Shown here: positions 11,499 to 26,400 of the stretch, piece after piece
How positions within the stretch are numbered: the first letter of the stretch is position 1
Layout of the letters: the number at the start of each line of letters is the position of its first letter
Assembly: GCA_932294295.1 (NCBI GenBank)
Contig: OW028579.1
Location: 4,125,370-4,189,369 of the forward strand
Source of the DNA: Alitta virens
Lineage: Eukaryota > Annelida > Polychaeta > Phyllodocida > Nereididae
Length of the DNA: 64,000 nucleotides
Direction of reading: 5' to 3'
Made by a program: the position numbers and the translations under genes
Notes under the pieces: model-generated
What the model was told of the DNA's origin: nothing
Database searches by the model: none
The model's input: the letters and a program-made list of their open reading frames with translations, nothing else

Positions 11499-14400
11499 CT
11501 GAAATAAAATAAAAAATTCCTCCGTTCACCTTCACATTAAATAGAATCAGAAACAGATTGAGACAAGTATATAAATGCATTCAAATTTTGTTCCCCCTAA
11601 ATAAGAAAACAAGGATTATGAGCCCTCGCCCCATTAATGCAATTAATCATAGTGTCTGTTGTATTATCAGAAAAAACATCGAAATGCTTTACTACGAAAC
11701 AAAGATGGGTGTCAAACCACAGAATCTAATTTATTTTCTATATAAATGGGTTATTTTTGTTTATCAGTGAAGTCCATTGAAAATACCGCATTCTTTTGTC
11801 AGATTAGCAACAAATGTCAATTGACTCACGACGCTCGTCATACCTTTCTACACATCCCAAAATACCATTTAGTGACATTTTTCTTAGCTAGTCCTGGTGT
11901 CAAACATTTTTAAGCATCAAATTGTCCTTTTGTGTGGGGTAACTCCTTAAATATGTATTTCTTGGCCCCCAGTCCTCTATACTATCAATAATCGCTGGCA
12001 TTCGCCTGCCTTGGGGCATTCTAATAGTTAAACAAAGCCTTATTATCAAAAGGGGATTTTTTCCAAAGGAACTTACATACTTTACCCAGCTACCAAGTAA
12101 TTTAATAATCTTTCTATATTTTTAAACCTATTGCAAAAATGTTAAATCACGCAATAAGTGTATAGATATGTCTTGAATTTTTGTTGAGTTGTAGTTAGAG
12201 TTATCACTACTTCATGCCTGCATAATCCCGTTTTATAAATATAATAATCCCTATTTTGCGGTCACAGATGGCAAGTTGGATGAGAAACTTCGTTATTAAA
12301 CAATCAAACATATAACAACTAAATACAATGAAACAACCCAACAAAGTGAATGATTTGTCAAGCTCTGTTCTCATCATAATCGATTCATTACATCAGAAAA
12401 TGACAAATAAAAAGTAACAGCTATCTCTTAAAAGAAGCGTTCCCCAGGGGTCAGTAAATGTTTACATATAGCAAGGTCAGACCAGTCTTCAGTCAGTCTG
12501 GGTATTTTCATGGAATATTACACTGATGAATATTGTGGGTGCCTTGACCAAGTGGATAAGATGTTGGACTCGTACACGCAAGGTTGTGTGTTCAAACCCA
12601 GCCATGGCATGGAGGAACTGATCAGATCCTCCTTGAACAACTGCTTCACTCCACCCAGGTGCAAATGGGTACTTAGCTATAGGCAGTTATTGTAATTATA
12701 GAGTGCTTAGCCTGATGCGCTTACTACAGCTGCCCTGCTGTATACTTCCCCGGGAGTTGAGAAAGGCTCATGCTTGAACAGGCCTGCCAAGGATGTAATT
12801 GTAAAGTTGGTTGACTGTGACAACAGACTGTAAACCTATACATTTATACATTTTATTTCACATTAACAGTGGACCCTCCTAGTGGGAGCCCTCATGGTAT
12901 ATACGCAGTTTACGCACGTGATCGTAAACAAACCGTACACAAAAACCTCACTTTTGATCCAGAAAAAGGTAAAAGTGCATGTCCGTTGACATTCTGGATG
13001 GTCACCTAGCAACGACAATGAAAATGAGATTGAATGCAGATCAATCACTACGTCATACTGGAAAATGAGCGTCTGGATTCGTGACACATTTTCTCGGATA
13101 ACTTTCATAGTTTTTTCGATTTTCCAATTTGTGATTTTTCCAGAATGAAAAAATGCTCCTTTCCCCGAATATATAGTTTTAGCTGAAACATTGTCGCTGT
13201 AGTGTTGTTTTTTCGGCGATGAGCAACTACTTCCTTGTGCTAGTTCTTTTGCATATTTAGTGTTCTTACATTGAAATAGAATTAGACCTTTGTGTTTAAA
13301 AATCTATTACTAATATATTCAATTGTCAGATGTCCAGAACTGCCTACCAGCTCTTACCACACTTGGAACAACTGACCATGTCAGAGAGCATGCAAAGTGC
13401 ACTGGCGGATACAGCCCTGACTAAATATAGGCCTAAAGACTACTTCACCATTATGTACCTACAGACAGGCCCAAAAATGTACATGCATTTGAGCAGATCA
13501 GAAATGTCGATCCCAGCAATCTAGGAAAACATTATGTACATCTCTGGTACTATTGGGGGGGGGGGAGTAAACCATGACTTAAAGATGTCCCTCTCAGTCA
13601 TTCCATAGACATCACTTAAGTGGGGCGTGGCCAAGTGTGCCCAGTGTATATTTTAATTGCAATTAGGCGTTGTAAACAGTAAGCAACAAAGGGCCAGACC
13701 TAAACCCATGCATCTGCTAGTTATTGATTTAGCTACAAAAGTCATTAATTGTTGAAGCATTTCGAGCATGAGATCTTTAAGTCTGATCATTTCTATAATA
13801 TATTATCTTAATGCATATCATGCTATATGTATTAATGTTGGTTGGCCGCTGCACTAGACAATGTCTACATAATTATATTATTAAAGTAATCACACCTGTT
13901 TAAATGACACTAAGTTCAATTTCAATTCTAATTTCATACTTACCAAGACAAAACTGCAGGCCTATGATCTGAGAAAGGAGGATCCCACAAGTAATACCAA
14001 TCTGATGCAACACTAAAGCAGTCACTATGCCCTGGGGGATACCTTTTGCCCTTTTTTCGAGGTCTTTTAGTACAAGTCTGCAGCCAGCACCTGCAACACA
14101 ACATATAATAATTATGATTTCATGGGGTGTGGGTTATCTACAACATTTGACATGCAGGATGCACCAAAAAAAAAACTGCACACTTCAATGAATTCAAGAC
14201 ATATCTCAAACAGGAATACACATTTATCAAAGATGGATATATCAATTACAAAAGGGAGAAATAGAGAGATTATTTTTCAATGTGTCCACCTTTTGCTGCA
14301 ATAACGGCTTCTAGACGACCTCTAAAGGCAGAGCATGTACGCCGAATACAGCTGCAGTCATCTTTTGCCATATATTAGTCATTGACACTTTGAGGGCCTC

Positions 14401-17400
14401 CACCAATGTATGGGATGCTTTGCAGGCATCCTTCTTTACATTTGCCCACATGCTATAGTCCAATGCATTTAGATCAGTGGGAGCCACATTTCTTTTGTCC
14501 AAACTGCTACCATTCTTGCGTCCTTTTTTATGTGTGTGTGGGAGCCCCATCTTGCTGGAATACAAAATTCCCTTCAGGATAATGGGACTGTATCCATGGC
14601 TTGACTTTATTGCAGAGAATCTCCAAATAGACATCTAGATTGATCCTCACACCTGTGGGTATGAACACGGGGGCATCTTCAGATCGTCAGATGCCACAAG
14701 GCCAAACACCATGACTGATGCTGGGTGTTTTGTGCTGCTTTTGTATTTTACTTCATCACTGTAGTTTTCTGGATGGCTTCCTATCCATCTATCATTTCTG
14801 TTATTCATGGCAGCATCCATAGTGAAGATTTTCTCATCAGTGAAAAAGATTGTTCGCCTGGATGCAGCATGCTTCATATCATTCAGAAGAGCCTTAGCTC
14901 TTATCAGTCTAGCATATCTCTGCACCTTTATCAGTAATGGTACTTTTTTTCTTGCTCTTGACTTCATTTTTAGGTCTTCTTGCACTATTCTGCGCAAAGA
15001 TTTACGGCTAATTTTAAGCTCTGAAGCCATTTTTCTGACTGCCCTGACAGGATTTGACTTTATCCAGCGTTTGACCTTTGTGATCATGCCTTGTGTCCTC
15101 ACAGATCTTTTTCAACCAGATCCATGTTTTCTCTCATCTGTTCCTGTCCTCTCCAACTTATTTTTGATGTTATAGACTGTCCTTCTGGCTATTCCTAGCT
15201 GCTTAGCAATTGCTGTAGGACTCATCCTGGCATGTAAAAACTCTGCTACTGTTCATGTCTTCCTCATTTCTGTGACTATTGAAATGTTTTTAAGAGACAA
15301 TTAAGAGCCTTAACTGCTTTTAACCTACTTAAGGCGACCTAAACAAGCAATTAACCAACTCTGCAGTTGTTTGTTGTTGTTTTTATGTGCACCCTGTAAA
15401 AGCATGTCAAACCATATTGTACTATATTCTAAATGTGTTATCTTGTCGACTCTCCAACTTTATAATGTGGGGAGCAACAATTGTGTTTGGGTTTTATTAG
15501 CCCCTGTCTTTGGCTTTTTCGACATAGCTCAACTGAAACGAGTGAGATGGTTGCTAAAATTAAATTGACTTTTGGTAACCCTAAATTTTCATGATACTTA
15601 GCTTAATAATTCATCTCAGACAACTTACGTCTGCAGGTTGAAACTATAAATTTCAAATACCCTGTTACCAAAAAAGATAAGATTTACTAAAAGATTGTCT
15701 GAGATGTTCTCTCATTCAAGCATGATGCTAGACCTTAGTTGGTGTTGAAATGCTAAACTCCTACAACCTAACTTACTTTGTCACCTAGCCATATGGGTTT
15801 TATGATGACTTATCTTGGTATGATGATGGACACAGATAATAATAGCAAAGCTGCCCCCTTCCTTAATTCCTCAACAATCCCAAAGAAGCAGACATAATTG
15901 GTTTTACTGAATCATGGCTTAAAGACTCTTTATCTGACCCTCTATCTCCATTCCTGGCTACAAAATTGCAGCTCGGGGTGATCGAAGGTGGTGTCATCAT
16001 GTTTGTAGCTGATAATATACCATGTGACAAAGAGATGGTCATAATGGGAGCTTAAACATTGGCTGGTTTTGTCCCTCCACCATTTCTACCAGATGGACGT
16101 CTGTCATTGAATCTTTTGATCTCACTAAAATCATTCATGATGCTACTAGAACAGCTGAAACATCAAGTACATGCATTGATCATATATGTGACCCGATTGT
16201 GCAGCATGTAAAAGGTTGTTTTGGACTAAAAATGAATAAAAGCAGTGATGAGCATGTTTTTCGAGTAGTTTGGACATAGTCGATAAAACTGAAATAGGTC
16301 TGTAGTTCCCACGATCATGATTACTGCCTTTCTTGTGAAGTGGCACAACCTTGGCCACTTTCATATCATCAGGAAACATACCAGTACCTATGGATAAGTT
16401 CATTAGTCTGGTCAGTGGGGCTGCAATAGCTGATGAAGCTGTACACAATATTCTGGGTGATAAGCCATCAAGACCCACTGCTTTTCCATCTTGCAAGGAC
16501 TGTAAGTGCTTTATAACACGTTTTTCAGTGATGGAAGTGATTTCAAATCTGAGATTGCATCAGTTCTTGAGTTAATACACTTTTTCAGGACTTCATTTGC
16601 ATAGTTGGGGCTCTCAGGCATGTTTTGTACGACAGATGATGCAATGTTTGCAAAGTAGTCATTAAAACAGTCTGCAATGTTCTTAGGCTCAGATAGTGTT
16701 TCACCATTTGCCCCTGTGATGGTACTGGATTGATGGATTTATCTTTGGGTGTCACCTCTCTTAGGATGGTCCACAATTTCTTCCTATCTGCCATGTTTGC
16801 CTCAATAGTACTTCGATAGTAGTCTGATTTTGCTTTCTTTATGAGATTTTTCACCTTGTTTCTCCATAGTCGCCAGTTTGGAGTCTTTATTTTTGGCAAA
16901 CTTGTCTCTTTCCCGAATAGCTTCATCCATTTCTTCAGTGAACCATTCAGGTTGCTTTGGACGTTTTACTCGTCTTTGTTTCATGGGAGCATGGATATCA
17001 ACAGTGCCCATGAACAATTTATTTCAAGAGCTTAGCCCATCATTTGTATCATCGAAAGCTTCACAAATGCTCCAAGGTACACTTTCAAGGTCAGAGAGAA
17101 ATGCAGCTTCATCAGGTGCAATATTATTAGATCTGCGCAAAGCTTTTGACCTTATTGGTCACCAAATTCTTATCAAGAAATTGAAATTGTATAAATGCTC
17201 AGATCAAGCCATGAAGTGGTTCCAGTCTTATCTTCAAGGTCTATCCCAATCACCCCATTCAATGGCCACTCTTCTGGAAGACTACATGTGTCTGCAGGAG
17301 TACCACAAGGGTCCATATTGGGACCCTTGTTCTTCAATCTGTTTATAATGACTTGCCACTCTGTGTTCAGCACAGTGACATTGACATGTATGCGGATGAC

Positions 17401-20400
17401 AGCAGCATTACGTCTACAGCTAAAAGTGTCCCATAATTAAATGAAAGACTAATTGCGGATTTAATCAATATCGGTGCATGGTGCAATGACAACAGAATGG
17501 CTGCCAATTCATCCAAGACTAAATCCATCTTGATTACAACATGGCAGAAACGCAATTCTCTTTCTGATGATTACAAGAATCTGTCGTATTTAGAAAATGA
17601 AATCTTAGAAAACAGTGCCACTGAAAGGCTTCTAAGAGTACTCATTAGTCATAACCTTTCCTGGGATGAACATATTCAATATATTGAAAGAACAGTAAAA
17701 AAGAAGCTTGCCTTATTTCGCAGAATAAAATGCTGTCTCCCTCTTGCAGCCAGACAGCTCTTCTACAATACCCATATCTTACCCCATTTAGACTATTGTT
17801 CCCATCATCTGGGGAAGGTCTTCTTTCGTTAATCATTTACTGTTGCTTCAAAAGAAAGCTGCACAAGTTATTCTTGATATCACTGACTATGGACGCCCTA
17901 GCAGTGACATGTTCAAACAACTGAACTGGATGCCAACACACGGAAGAATCAATTTCCGTACAGCAACAATGGTTTTCAAAAGTGTGCACAATCTTGCTCC
18001 CTCTTACATGCGTGACATGTTTACGTTTTCCAGAGATATCAGCGTAAAACAAACAAGAAGTGTGAGCAGAAATTACATATTTTTACCTAGTGGCAAACTC
18101 AAAGACCTCCATATGTGAGTTTTGCTTATAGTGGTGCTCAGCTGTGGAACATACTTTGTCCTACTGTCTGCAGTGAATCTAGTCTTCGACTCTTTTAAGC
18201 TACCTGTATCAAAAATGATTTTAACAACATTGTTCTTAATCGAACATAATGGGTCCTGTTTTTAATCTATGCTTCTTATTGATTTGCTTGTATGTCTTAC
18301 TTTCATTTATCCCTCTGTATGACTCAAATTTTGTAGATTTTCCATACATGTATACTTTATATTTTATGCTAAATTTATCGTAATCATTGTTTTATTCTGC
18401 ATATTTTTGTAAATATTTTCCATATTAACATGTATTATATTTTTAAATCTCTTATCTATTTATTGTACATAGTTTTCATGGTAGTGTATTAACCTTTTAC
18501 TAACAGGAGGGCCATATGGAAGATAAGTGTTACACTTAATAGGTTTTACCCTCAAAAAATAAAGTTTATCTATCTATCTATCTTAATTAAACAACTTGTC
18601 ATATTTAAGCCTGAATTCAATTTGGTGTTGATAAATAAACTCCTGAAATATGATGTCATAATCTTATAAAACTTAAGTGGGGTCCTCACATAGCCAGTTT
18701 TACCGGTGAAACCGTATTGCTGTGGTAGAATTATGTAATATCCCATTTTGAAGACTTCACCATGGTTGTTGGAAGCAGAAAAGGGAGGCCTTAAGACGAC
18801 GGGTGAGTTGGCAGCAGTGAGGTGTGAATCACGGTCACCCGGCAGATCACACATAGGATATGTTCCAAACCCGACGGATGATGCCCGGTCTTATGCCGGG
18901 TGAGCCACGGGTAAATCACATTTACGACAGGAGACTTCACGGCATCTACGCACCACCCGCAGGCTTCTACATGTGAGGCGTATCAAGCACGTGCCAATCA
19001 TGACTGTGAAGGTTACAAGGAACGACCCGGCGAGTTAACCATGTGAGCTATGTGTACTACGTTTGAAGGCCAGCTCTCACGGTGGAGGGGCAGATGTGAA
19101 TATATAAGTGGCTGCTTGTCTGTAGCCTTCATTCTGCTCCTCGTTACCACAGAGGAAGGACCATAGCACATGTGGTAGACCAACCAACAGCCCTTGTAAA
19201 ATTGGCTCAGGCCAGCTTGGAATTAAATGTGCTACTAGCAGCTATTGCACAGGCTATTATGCACGATAAAGAACAGCCCAGAAGACCTGCAGAAAGAAAA
19301 CAAGCAGTCATTAAGAGAAGGAAAACGAAGAGATTTTGGGTGAGGCCATGGCTATTGCGAAGACCTCAGATGGGCCAATAGAAACGCATGATGAATGAAT
19401 TATTGATGGAGGATGCAACCCACTACAAGAACTTTGTGAGAATGCAGCCAGTCATTTTCCAAGAGCTGCTTGCCAAGTTTGGCCTAGAATTAGCAAGCAA
19501 GACACCTTCTGGAGGAAATCTTTGGAGCCAGGAATCAGGATTGCCATCTGGCAACTGGCAACAGCTACAAGTCATTGATGTATGGCTTCAGAGTGGCCCA
19601 CAACACCATCAGCAACATCATTCCTGCTGTTTGAGGCAAGATGGCCTCCCAAAGGAGGTTCACTCTACTATAACTACAAGGGCTTCTGTTCCATTGTACT
19701 CATGACTCTTGAGGATGCAGACTACAAGTTCATCTAGTATGTGGATTGTGGAGGAAATGGTTCTGGATCTGAGTTTTTGCTGCTGCAACCCTGAGGGAAG
19801 CTCTACAAGATGGGACCATTGGATTACCTCCACCTGAACCTATTGCTGGTGGAGGTAATCCAATGGTCCCATCTTCTAGAAAAGACTCTCCAGAGCCAGA
19901 AGAATTGTGGAAAATGCCTCTGGTATCCTGGCATCAAGGTTTAGCTGTCTGCTAACCACTATGCCCAAGAAAACCAAGACTATGGAATCTTTAATCTTTG
20001 CATGCTGCTGCCTCCACAACCTCATGAGAATCAGATATCCGACAACCCAGAACAACATGCTTGACCACGAAGATCCAGTCACCCATGAGGTCAATCCTGG
20101 GGCTTGGCGGGAAGCTGGAGAAATTCTATGCTACTCAGAGTGCCAAATTACAACGACTCAGAGGAAGGAAGTGTCCCATGGCCAGATGATATGATTTAAA
20201 GGTCCAGGTCCAGAAGACTGGTTGGTACCTGCAGGCTGGAACGTGGCAGCTGGAGAAGCTCCTGCAGGCTGTAAAGAAGCGATGTCTTGCTCATCATTGA
20301 GAGGTAGAAAAAGCTTCTCAGTCTTTCTTCTTGGCTTCTTCTGAGATGCAGCAGGAGCAGTGGTGGAGGAGGCCTGGGTGGCAGGAATTCACTGGCGTCA

Positions 20401-23400
20401 CTATCATCATCTTCTTCTTGGCTGTCTTTCTTCTCCTTCTCTACATCAAAGTCTGGATCTCTGTCGCTGTCATCCATGTCAGCATCAGAAGACTTGGCAG
20501 AAGACTTGGCAGAATACTTGGCAGAAGACTTGGCCATGGACTTGGCAGAAGACTTAGCAGAAGACCTGGCAGGATACTTGGCAGAAGACCTGGCAGGGGA
20601 CCTGGCAAGAAACCTGGTAGGAAACTTGGTAGGAGACTTGGTAGGAGACTTGGTGGGAGCGTAATAAGTAAAACTCTGCAGGAACACTGGATTCTTCAGA
20701 CTCAAATAATTCTTCCCCTCAGGCAAGTGCAGAAGGCTCTTCTTCTGTGACTTTCTTCTTTCCAAGATTGTGTCTCTTCTTGGGTCCCATGGTGAAAAGG
20801 TAAAGTTGAAACAGCAAACAGCAGCAGAGAAGAGTACGGGGAGGTAGATCAGTTTCTATCAAAGGCAGAGGAGTTTGCCTTACTGCGAATGATTATATAC
20901 TGCTGGCCGAGGTCATGTGATGATCCAACCCGCCCTGCAACCTTCTGCACCTGTTGTTAACGTAGCAGCTTACTCGTGGCACACGTGAGTCACGCGTAGC
21001 GTACATAGGTTTTGATTTTTCTATACGTAGAAACTGGTGACCTATCCGTGGTACATGTGAGAGCACACGTAGAAGCCGACGGTTTAATCGTCACGCACAT
21101 ACCTCTCCCGCTGGGTTCTTGACACCCACGTGTGCATCGGTTAACCCACCAGCTTCTACGAGTGTCTCACATGTGACTGCCACAAGTGCCTCTACCACAA
21201 CCACGGCTTCACTACATTGCTAACTGGAAGTTTTGAACATGAGCAAAACATCCGTTGATTTTGGCAGTTGTTCTTGGTTTGGGGACGGCTGCAAGGAATC
21301 AAGTAAGTGTGTTCACAGTCTTCTACGACAACCTCCCGATAACCACAGTTGTAGTACGCAATATTACATAATTCTATACGACAGCAATACGGCTTCACTG
21401 GGAAAACTGGCTATGTGAGAACCCCCCTTTACCCTCCCACACTGGGACCAAGGATGACGAAACTTTGCCAAAACACTTTCAATTATTATCTTAATTTTTA
21501 GCATATTATTTATGTAGAATATTCCAATATATGTTATAATTCAATGGCTTCAAAGATATCAATGCCTTCCATCCACTGTGCAAATATCACAATTGTAAAA
21601 ATCGTATTTGTTCCACCACTGCGAGTTGAACTGACTGAAGTTTACTTCATGGCTGTTTTGCCACAATGTGAAGAAACTATATTCAATTTTCTTGCGTGAA
21701 ATTTACAGTTTATGTTTAGCAGCCTAAATTATGCCATTTGGTCTGCCATGAAAGGGGAACCAAGAATGTTCGAGATCTGAGTAATGCTACCCCCTGTAGA
21801 TATGCCTTGAAGTAATAGACGTCTCATATCTTTTTGTAAATCCTTTAAATAACACATATCATAATCTTTTTGTAAATCCTTTAAATACACATATCATTAT
21901 CTGACACCACCATAAGATTTCATTTGAAAGCTATATAATGAGTACCAACATCAGGTATCTAAAGTTAGATTTTCAACACAATAAACCCATTATTAAAGGG
22001 TTAATTAAAAAAAAAATTTTTGAAAAATGGAAAATGATCACTTTTTAGAGTAAGATTTTTAATATCCTGTACAGTCCTCCATGGTTTTAACACTGTCAGG
22101 AGGAAAACGTTATAGGCATATTTCGAAATTATCAGCTAATTCTTGTAATATTGTTTGTAAATGAAATATGGATACTGCATTGGGCAACAGCAAAGCCATA
22201 ATTATTTTTGGCAATATACAGAACTTTGTTTCCTGTTTTCTATCAGGTCCACTTTCCTTTCTGAGCTGTGCCATAGACATTTGCCATTTTCGTTTGACAA
22301 ACTTTTGCTAAAACTGTTTTTGCTTATCATTCCAGACACATCTCCTTCGATTATTTGTAATACAGCTTGTATTACAATTGAAGCCTCAATGCATATTAAT
22401 TTTGGGAGAAAGAACCTGTAGGTGATCAGAGGTCTATAATCTTAATATAGTCAGGCAATCAGTCCAAAAATCTGAGTCATCTCTATTTCATTCCTTGACC
22501 AGGGAATATACTGTATTTGTGGTATTATCCACTATAGGACAAAAGTAGTTTTCATGGTGACGAATACAATACTACTAATATTGGTAACATCCCGATTGGA
22601 CCTTTAATCATAGCCATGTCAAAATGTATGCTCATATAGCATGTCTGAAGTATTCCTTGATCATGAAAACATAATTGTAGACACTAAATAAATTGTATGA
22701 TTTTTCATAGCTTAGGAGAACATATCTTCATTAACAGCATCCCTAATTGGTAGATAGGAATTTTTCATATAATCATGATGGAAATCGATTCTGGGGTGTA
22801 CTTAATTCTGGGGTGTACTTAATTGTCTCACACAAACTTTCAATCATTCAAACTTTGCCAAAGTGAAGAAAAATATCGGCCATTTTGACATCCAAATTGG
22901 GGGATGTAGGTCCTACAACTAGGCATGGGAATAGCAAGATCAAAATTCAGTATAAAGAAAGATTACAAATCAGCAATATTTCCAACAGGTAGTGTAGTGC
23001 CTTATGTAGCATTTTAGGCTCCCGTGGGAATGTCATGTTAGAGATTGGCACCATATATCATTTGAAAGCTTAGAATCTGTAAATTATGAAACAATATGGT
23101 GCCATTTTGGTAAAGCTTTTTGGCAGCAATCTTAAACTGTGTATTGGATGCCCTACTTGGACATGGCCTACTTGTACACTATCTTAGACATCAGAAATGA
23201 CCACGCAAACATAGGAATTGATGTAAAAGTTGAATTCGTTCCATGACCTCAACTGTGTCTGTTTTAGAAATAAAACATTTGATTGAATGCTATTGGCAGC
23301 AATCTTAGACGGCATAGTGGATGCCATATTTGGACATAGACATACAGCTTCTGCTGTTAAATAAATGAATTGAATTTTAAAAAGGAATTAAGGCAATTTT

Positions 23401-26400
23401 GTTAAATTTACTTCGTCAGACTTTTAGTGCATATCAAAAAGTTGATGCTTCAAACATGCAATTTTGAAGAGAAACCCTGAATGACCTTGCAAAATGAAAA
23501 TACACATCTAAAGTTTAAAAATGTTACTGCTTCAGTGGTGCAACTGTTCAACAGATGAAATGAGGAGCATTAATTGTAAATGGCCATATTTAGACTCTGA
23601 CCATAATAGGGCACCATCCGTTACATTTTTAAATTCTATATAATCCTTGTAATGTTAGTCATCAATGCAATTATACTACCAGGTCTGTGAGTTATATTTA
23701 CTGTACTTTGTAGGTTAAGCCTAAAAGGGAGAATGGGTTTCTTTGATATTTCCAATGAAATTTGACAATGTTTAACAATCCATACTTTATGCAGGCAAGC
23801 ATCAATCCAGTTGTCTAAGGCACTGCCATTGAAACAATCATATTTTTGTGACATAATACATTCATGAGCAATCAGGGTACCTCCTAAAATTTATATTATA
23901 ATACTTGTTGAATGTGTGTGCACTTCTTTTCTTTTCTTTTTTTCTTTTATTGTGACTGATACACTATTTAAAAAAAAAACATCCAAAAAAAACAACAATA
24001 AAAAGTAGTGTATCAGTCTTCACAAGACATGACAATTTGGTTACATAAATATTCAGGGACAAGCACATGAATAAATTTGAAAATTGAAAATAAGATTTAA
24101 AACCGTAGTACTTTGATATAATCTCTAAAGTCGTTAAAAAATCTAAACCTTTATCTGTATTTTATTTACATTGTTCAATGTTTTATTACCCCAGATATTA
24201 ACAGCATAATCCATTGTTGGTTGGACACATAAAAAGTAAATCCTACTCAAGGTGTGAAGTGGTGGTGGATTAGGGCTTTACGTCCTGTATTTCTGCACCT
24301 GATGGGCTAATTAGGACAGGCAGGAACCATGGCAATGAGATAAAGGATAAAACAGCCATCCAACTTAGGCTCGACTGGGAATTGAACCCGGGACCCAGCA
24401 GTAGGAAGCCCAGAGCACTACCGCTGAGCTAGGCCCCGCCCCGCCCAATGTGTGAAAGCTCTAATTCTCAAATGTTTTTCTACATAGTTATATTAGGAAA
24501 TTCTGTTAAAGTAATATAAAAGTAATTTAAATTTACATTTATAAATGCTCCTCTGACCTTTATTATATGCATAATGTGAATTATGAAAGGAATATAGACA
24601 TAGTATGCCATGATATGAGGAAAATTACACACACTTACAATTTATGTAAGAAATACATTATTTTTATGATACATGTGGTAAGTAGTCAGGACCTCATGCA
24701 GTGCTCCCATCTATAAGCAGTATGAAAATTAGGGTTACTGGATCACAATTTATGTTTGATGGGCTGATCCCAATAGTTTTTCAAAGTATGGGATATTTTT
24801 GTGTATTACATAAGTATATTACGATTTAGTGTATTGTCATATTGAAAATAGCATAAAGTCACTTACCACACCCAAATCCAACAATAAGACGTGCTAACAG
24901 AAGCATTTCCAATGAATGAAACATTTCACAGAAGCCGAATAAAGGAGCTGAGACCAAGCCAAATATACTGCAGACCAAAAAGGCTTTCTTCCTGCAAAAG
25001 ACAAGTATTTGGTCATTCCATGTCAAATCAACCAAGTACACTTTCTCAACTTTCACCCACAAAAGTTTCAACTTTTGCCCCACGACACTGCTTACCAGCC
25101 CCCCTAGTAGTTTTAGGTAATTAAATTCATAAATATTGACTGTACAGAGATGTTATGCATATTCAGGGATGTCCCTATCACAGAAACATCTATGCCGCAC
25201 AGAATATTGCAGTAGATGCAGTATTAATCGAGTAATTGACAAAAGACAATTTGTGGCGGGTGGTGAGCAGGCCGGGTGCCCAAATATGTATTATCTCTAG
25301 ACGTATTTTATGGTATGATCTGATCTCTTTTCTGCTCATGTTTTTCCCATTTGATTTTTTTGTATCTGTCACTGGCCAATGTAAATTGAATTTTCCAATT
25401 TATTTTGTTTGCATTGGAAATGGGGGAAAGGAGGAGGAGGAAAGGAGGAAAAGAGGAGGAGAAGGAGGAGGAGGAGGAGGAGAGGAGAGGAAAGGAGAAG
25501 GATGTGGTCACTCTTATTATAATGACCAGTGTAAATGGAAATGGAGAAAAGGAGAGGAGAGGAAGAGGAGGAAAAAAGGAGGAGAGAGGAAGAGGAGGAA
25601 GAAATGAGGAAGAGAGGAAGAGTGCAGGAAACTAGGAGGAATTCTTAGAATGACCAGTGTAAATTGAATTTTCCAATTTCTTTGTTTGCATTGGAATGGA
25701 GGAGGAAAGGAGGAGGAAAGGAGGAGGAAAGGAGGAGGAAAGGAGGAGGAAAGGAGGAGGAAAGGAGGAGGAAAGGAGGAGGAAAGGAGAAGGAAAGGAG
25801 GAGGAAAGGAAGAAAAGAGAAGGAAAGGAGGCGGAAGAGAGGAGGAAGAGGGGAGGAAGAGAGGAGGAAGAGAGGAGGAAGAGAGGAGGAAGAGGGGAGG
25901 AAGAGGGGAGGAAGAGATAAGTAGGAGAGGAGGAGGAGGATGTAGTCACTCTTAGAGGAAGAGAAGATGAGAGGAGGATGAGAGGAGGATGAGAGGAGAG
26001 ACAGAGGAGGAAGAGAGGATGAAGAGAGGAGGAAGAGAGGAGGAAGAGAATGGGAAGAAGAGGAAGAGAGGAGGAAGAGGAGGAAAGGAGGAGGAAATAA
26101 GGAGGAAAGGAGGAAAGGAGGAAAGGAGTAGAAAAGGAAGAGGAAAGGAGGATGAAAGGGGGCGGAAGATAGGAGGAAGAGAGGGGAAAGAGGGGAGGAA
26201 AAGAGGAGGAAGAGGGGAGGAACAGAGGAGGTAGAGAGGAGGAAGAGAGGAGGAAGAGAGAAGTAGGAGAGGAGGAGAGGAGGATGTAGGCACTCTAAGA
26301 GGAAGAGAGGATGAGAGGAGGAAGAGAGGAGGAGGAAGAGAGGAGGAAGAGAGGAGTAGGAGTGGAGGAGAGAAGAAGGAGGAGAGAAGAAGGAGGATGT

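Larger units (their letters stand above)
15850..18590 (+). mobile_element. CR1/L2-like LINE with an internal inverted segment
   Basis: Plus strand 15880-16194 has endonuclease pieces (ADIIGFTESWLKDS; TCIDHIC). Minus strand about 16195-17110 has the endonuclease end and linker (HAPMKQRRVKRPKQPEWF) and the RT fingers (GLDGLSPRIL; NYRPISVLSTMSKLLE). Plus strand from about 17110 has the RT core (LLDLRKAFD; AGVPQGSILGPLFF; MYADD) and thumb/tail to 18118. It ends with AATAAAG and a (TATC)n tail at 18566-18584. Restoring the order only needs the middle block turned round, so this is one element with an in-place inversion. It is full of frame breaks. Confidence 0.82.
18676..21428 (+). mobile_element. 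PIF/Harbinger transposon, 2753 bp, TTA target duplication
   Basis: Long inverted ends: the left end GTCCTCACATAGCCAGTTTT matches the right end read in reverse (GTTCTCACATAGCCAGTTTT), and both continue to CCGTATTGCTGT and AGAATTATGTAATAT. TTA flanks it at 18673-18675 and 21429-21431. It contains a broken transposase (plus) and a second ORF (minus), the two-gene layout known for Harbingers. Many CCCGGCGAGTTAACC-like motifs lie near both ends. Confidence 0.88.

Noticed and set aside
12536..12610. A true tRNA gene
   Set aside because: A and B boxes are present, but stems do not pair well and the sequence continues into a SINE body.
13330..13524. Plus-strand ORF of 64 aa after a CAG
   Set aside because: No homology, no downstream donor or partner exon; lies in a GLUT-gene intron.
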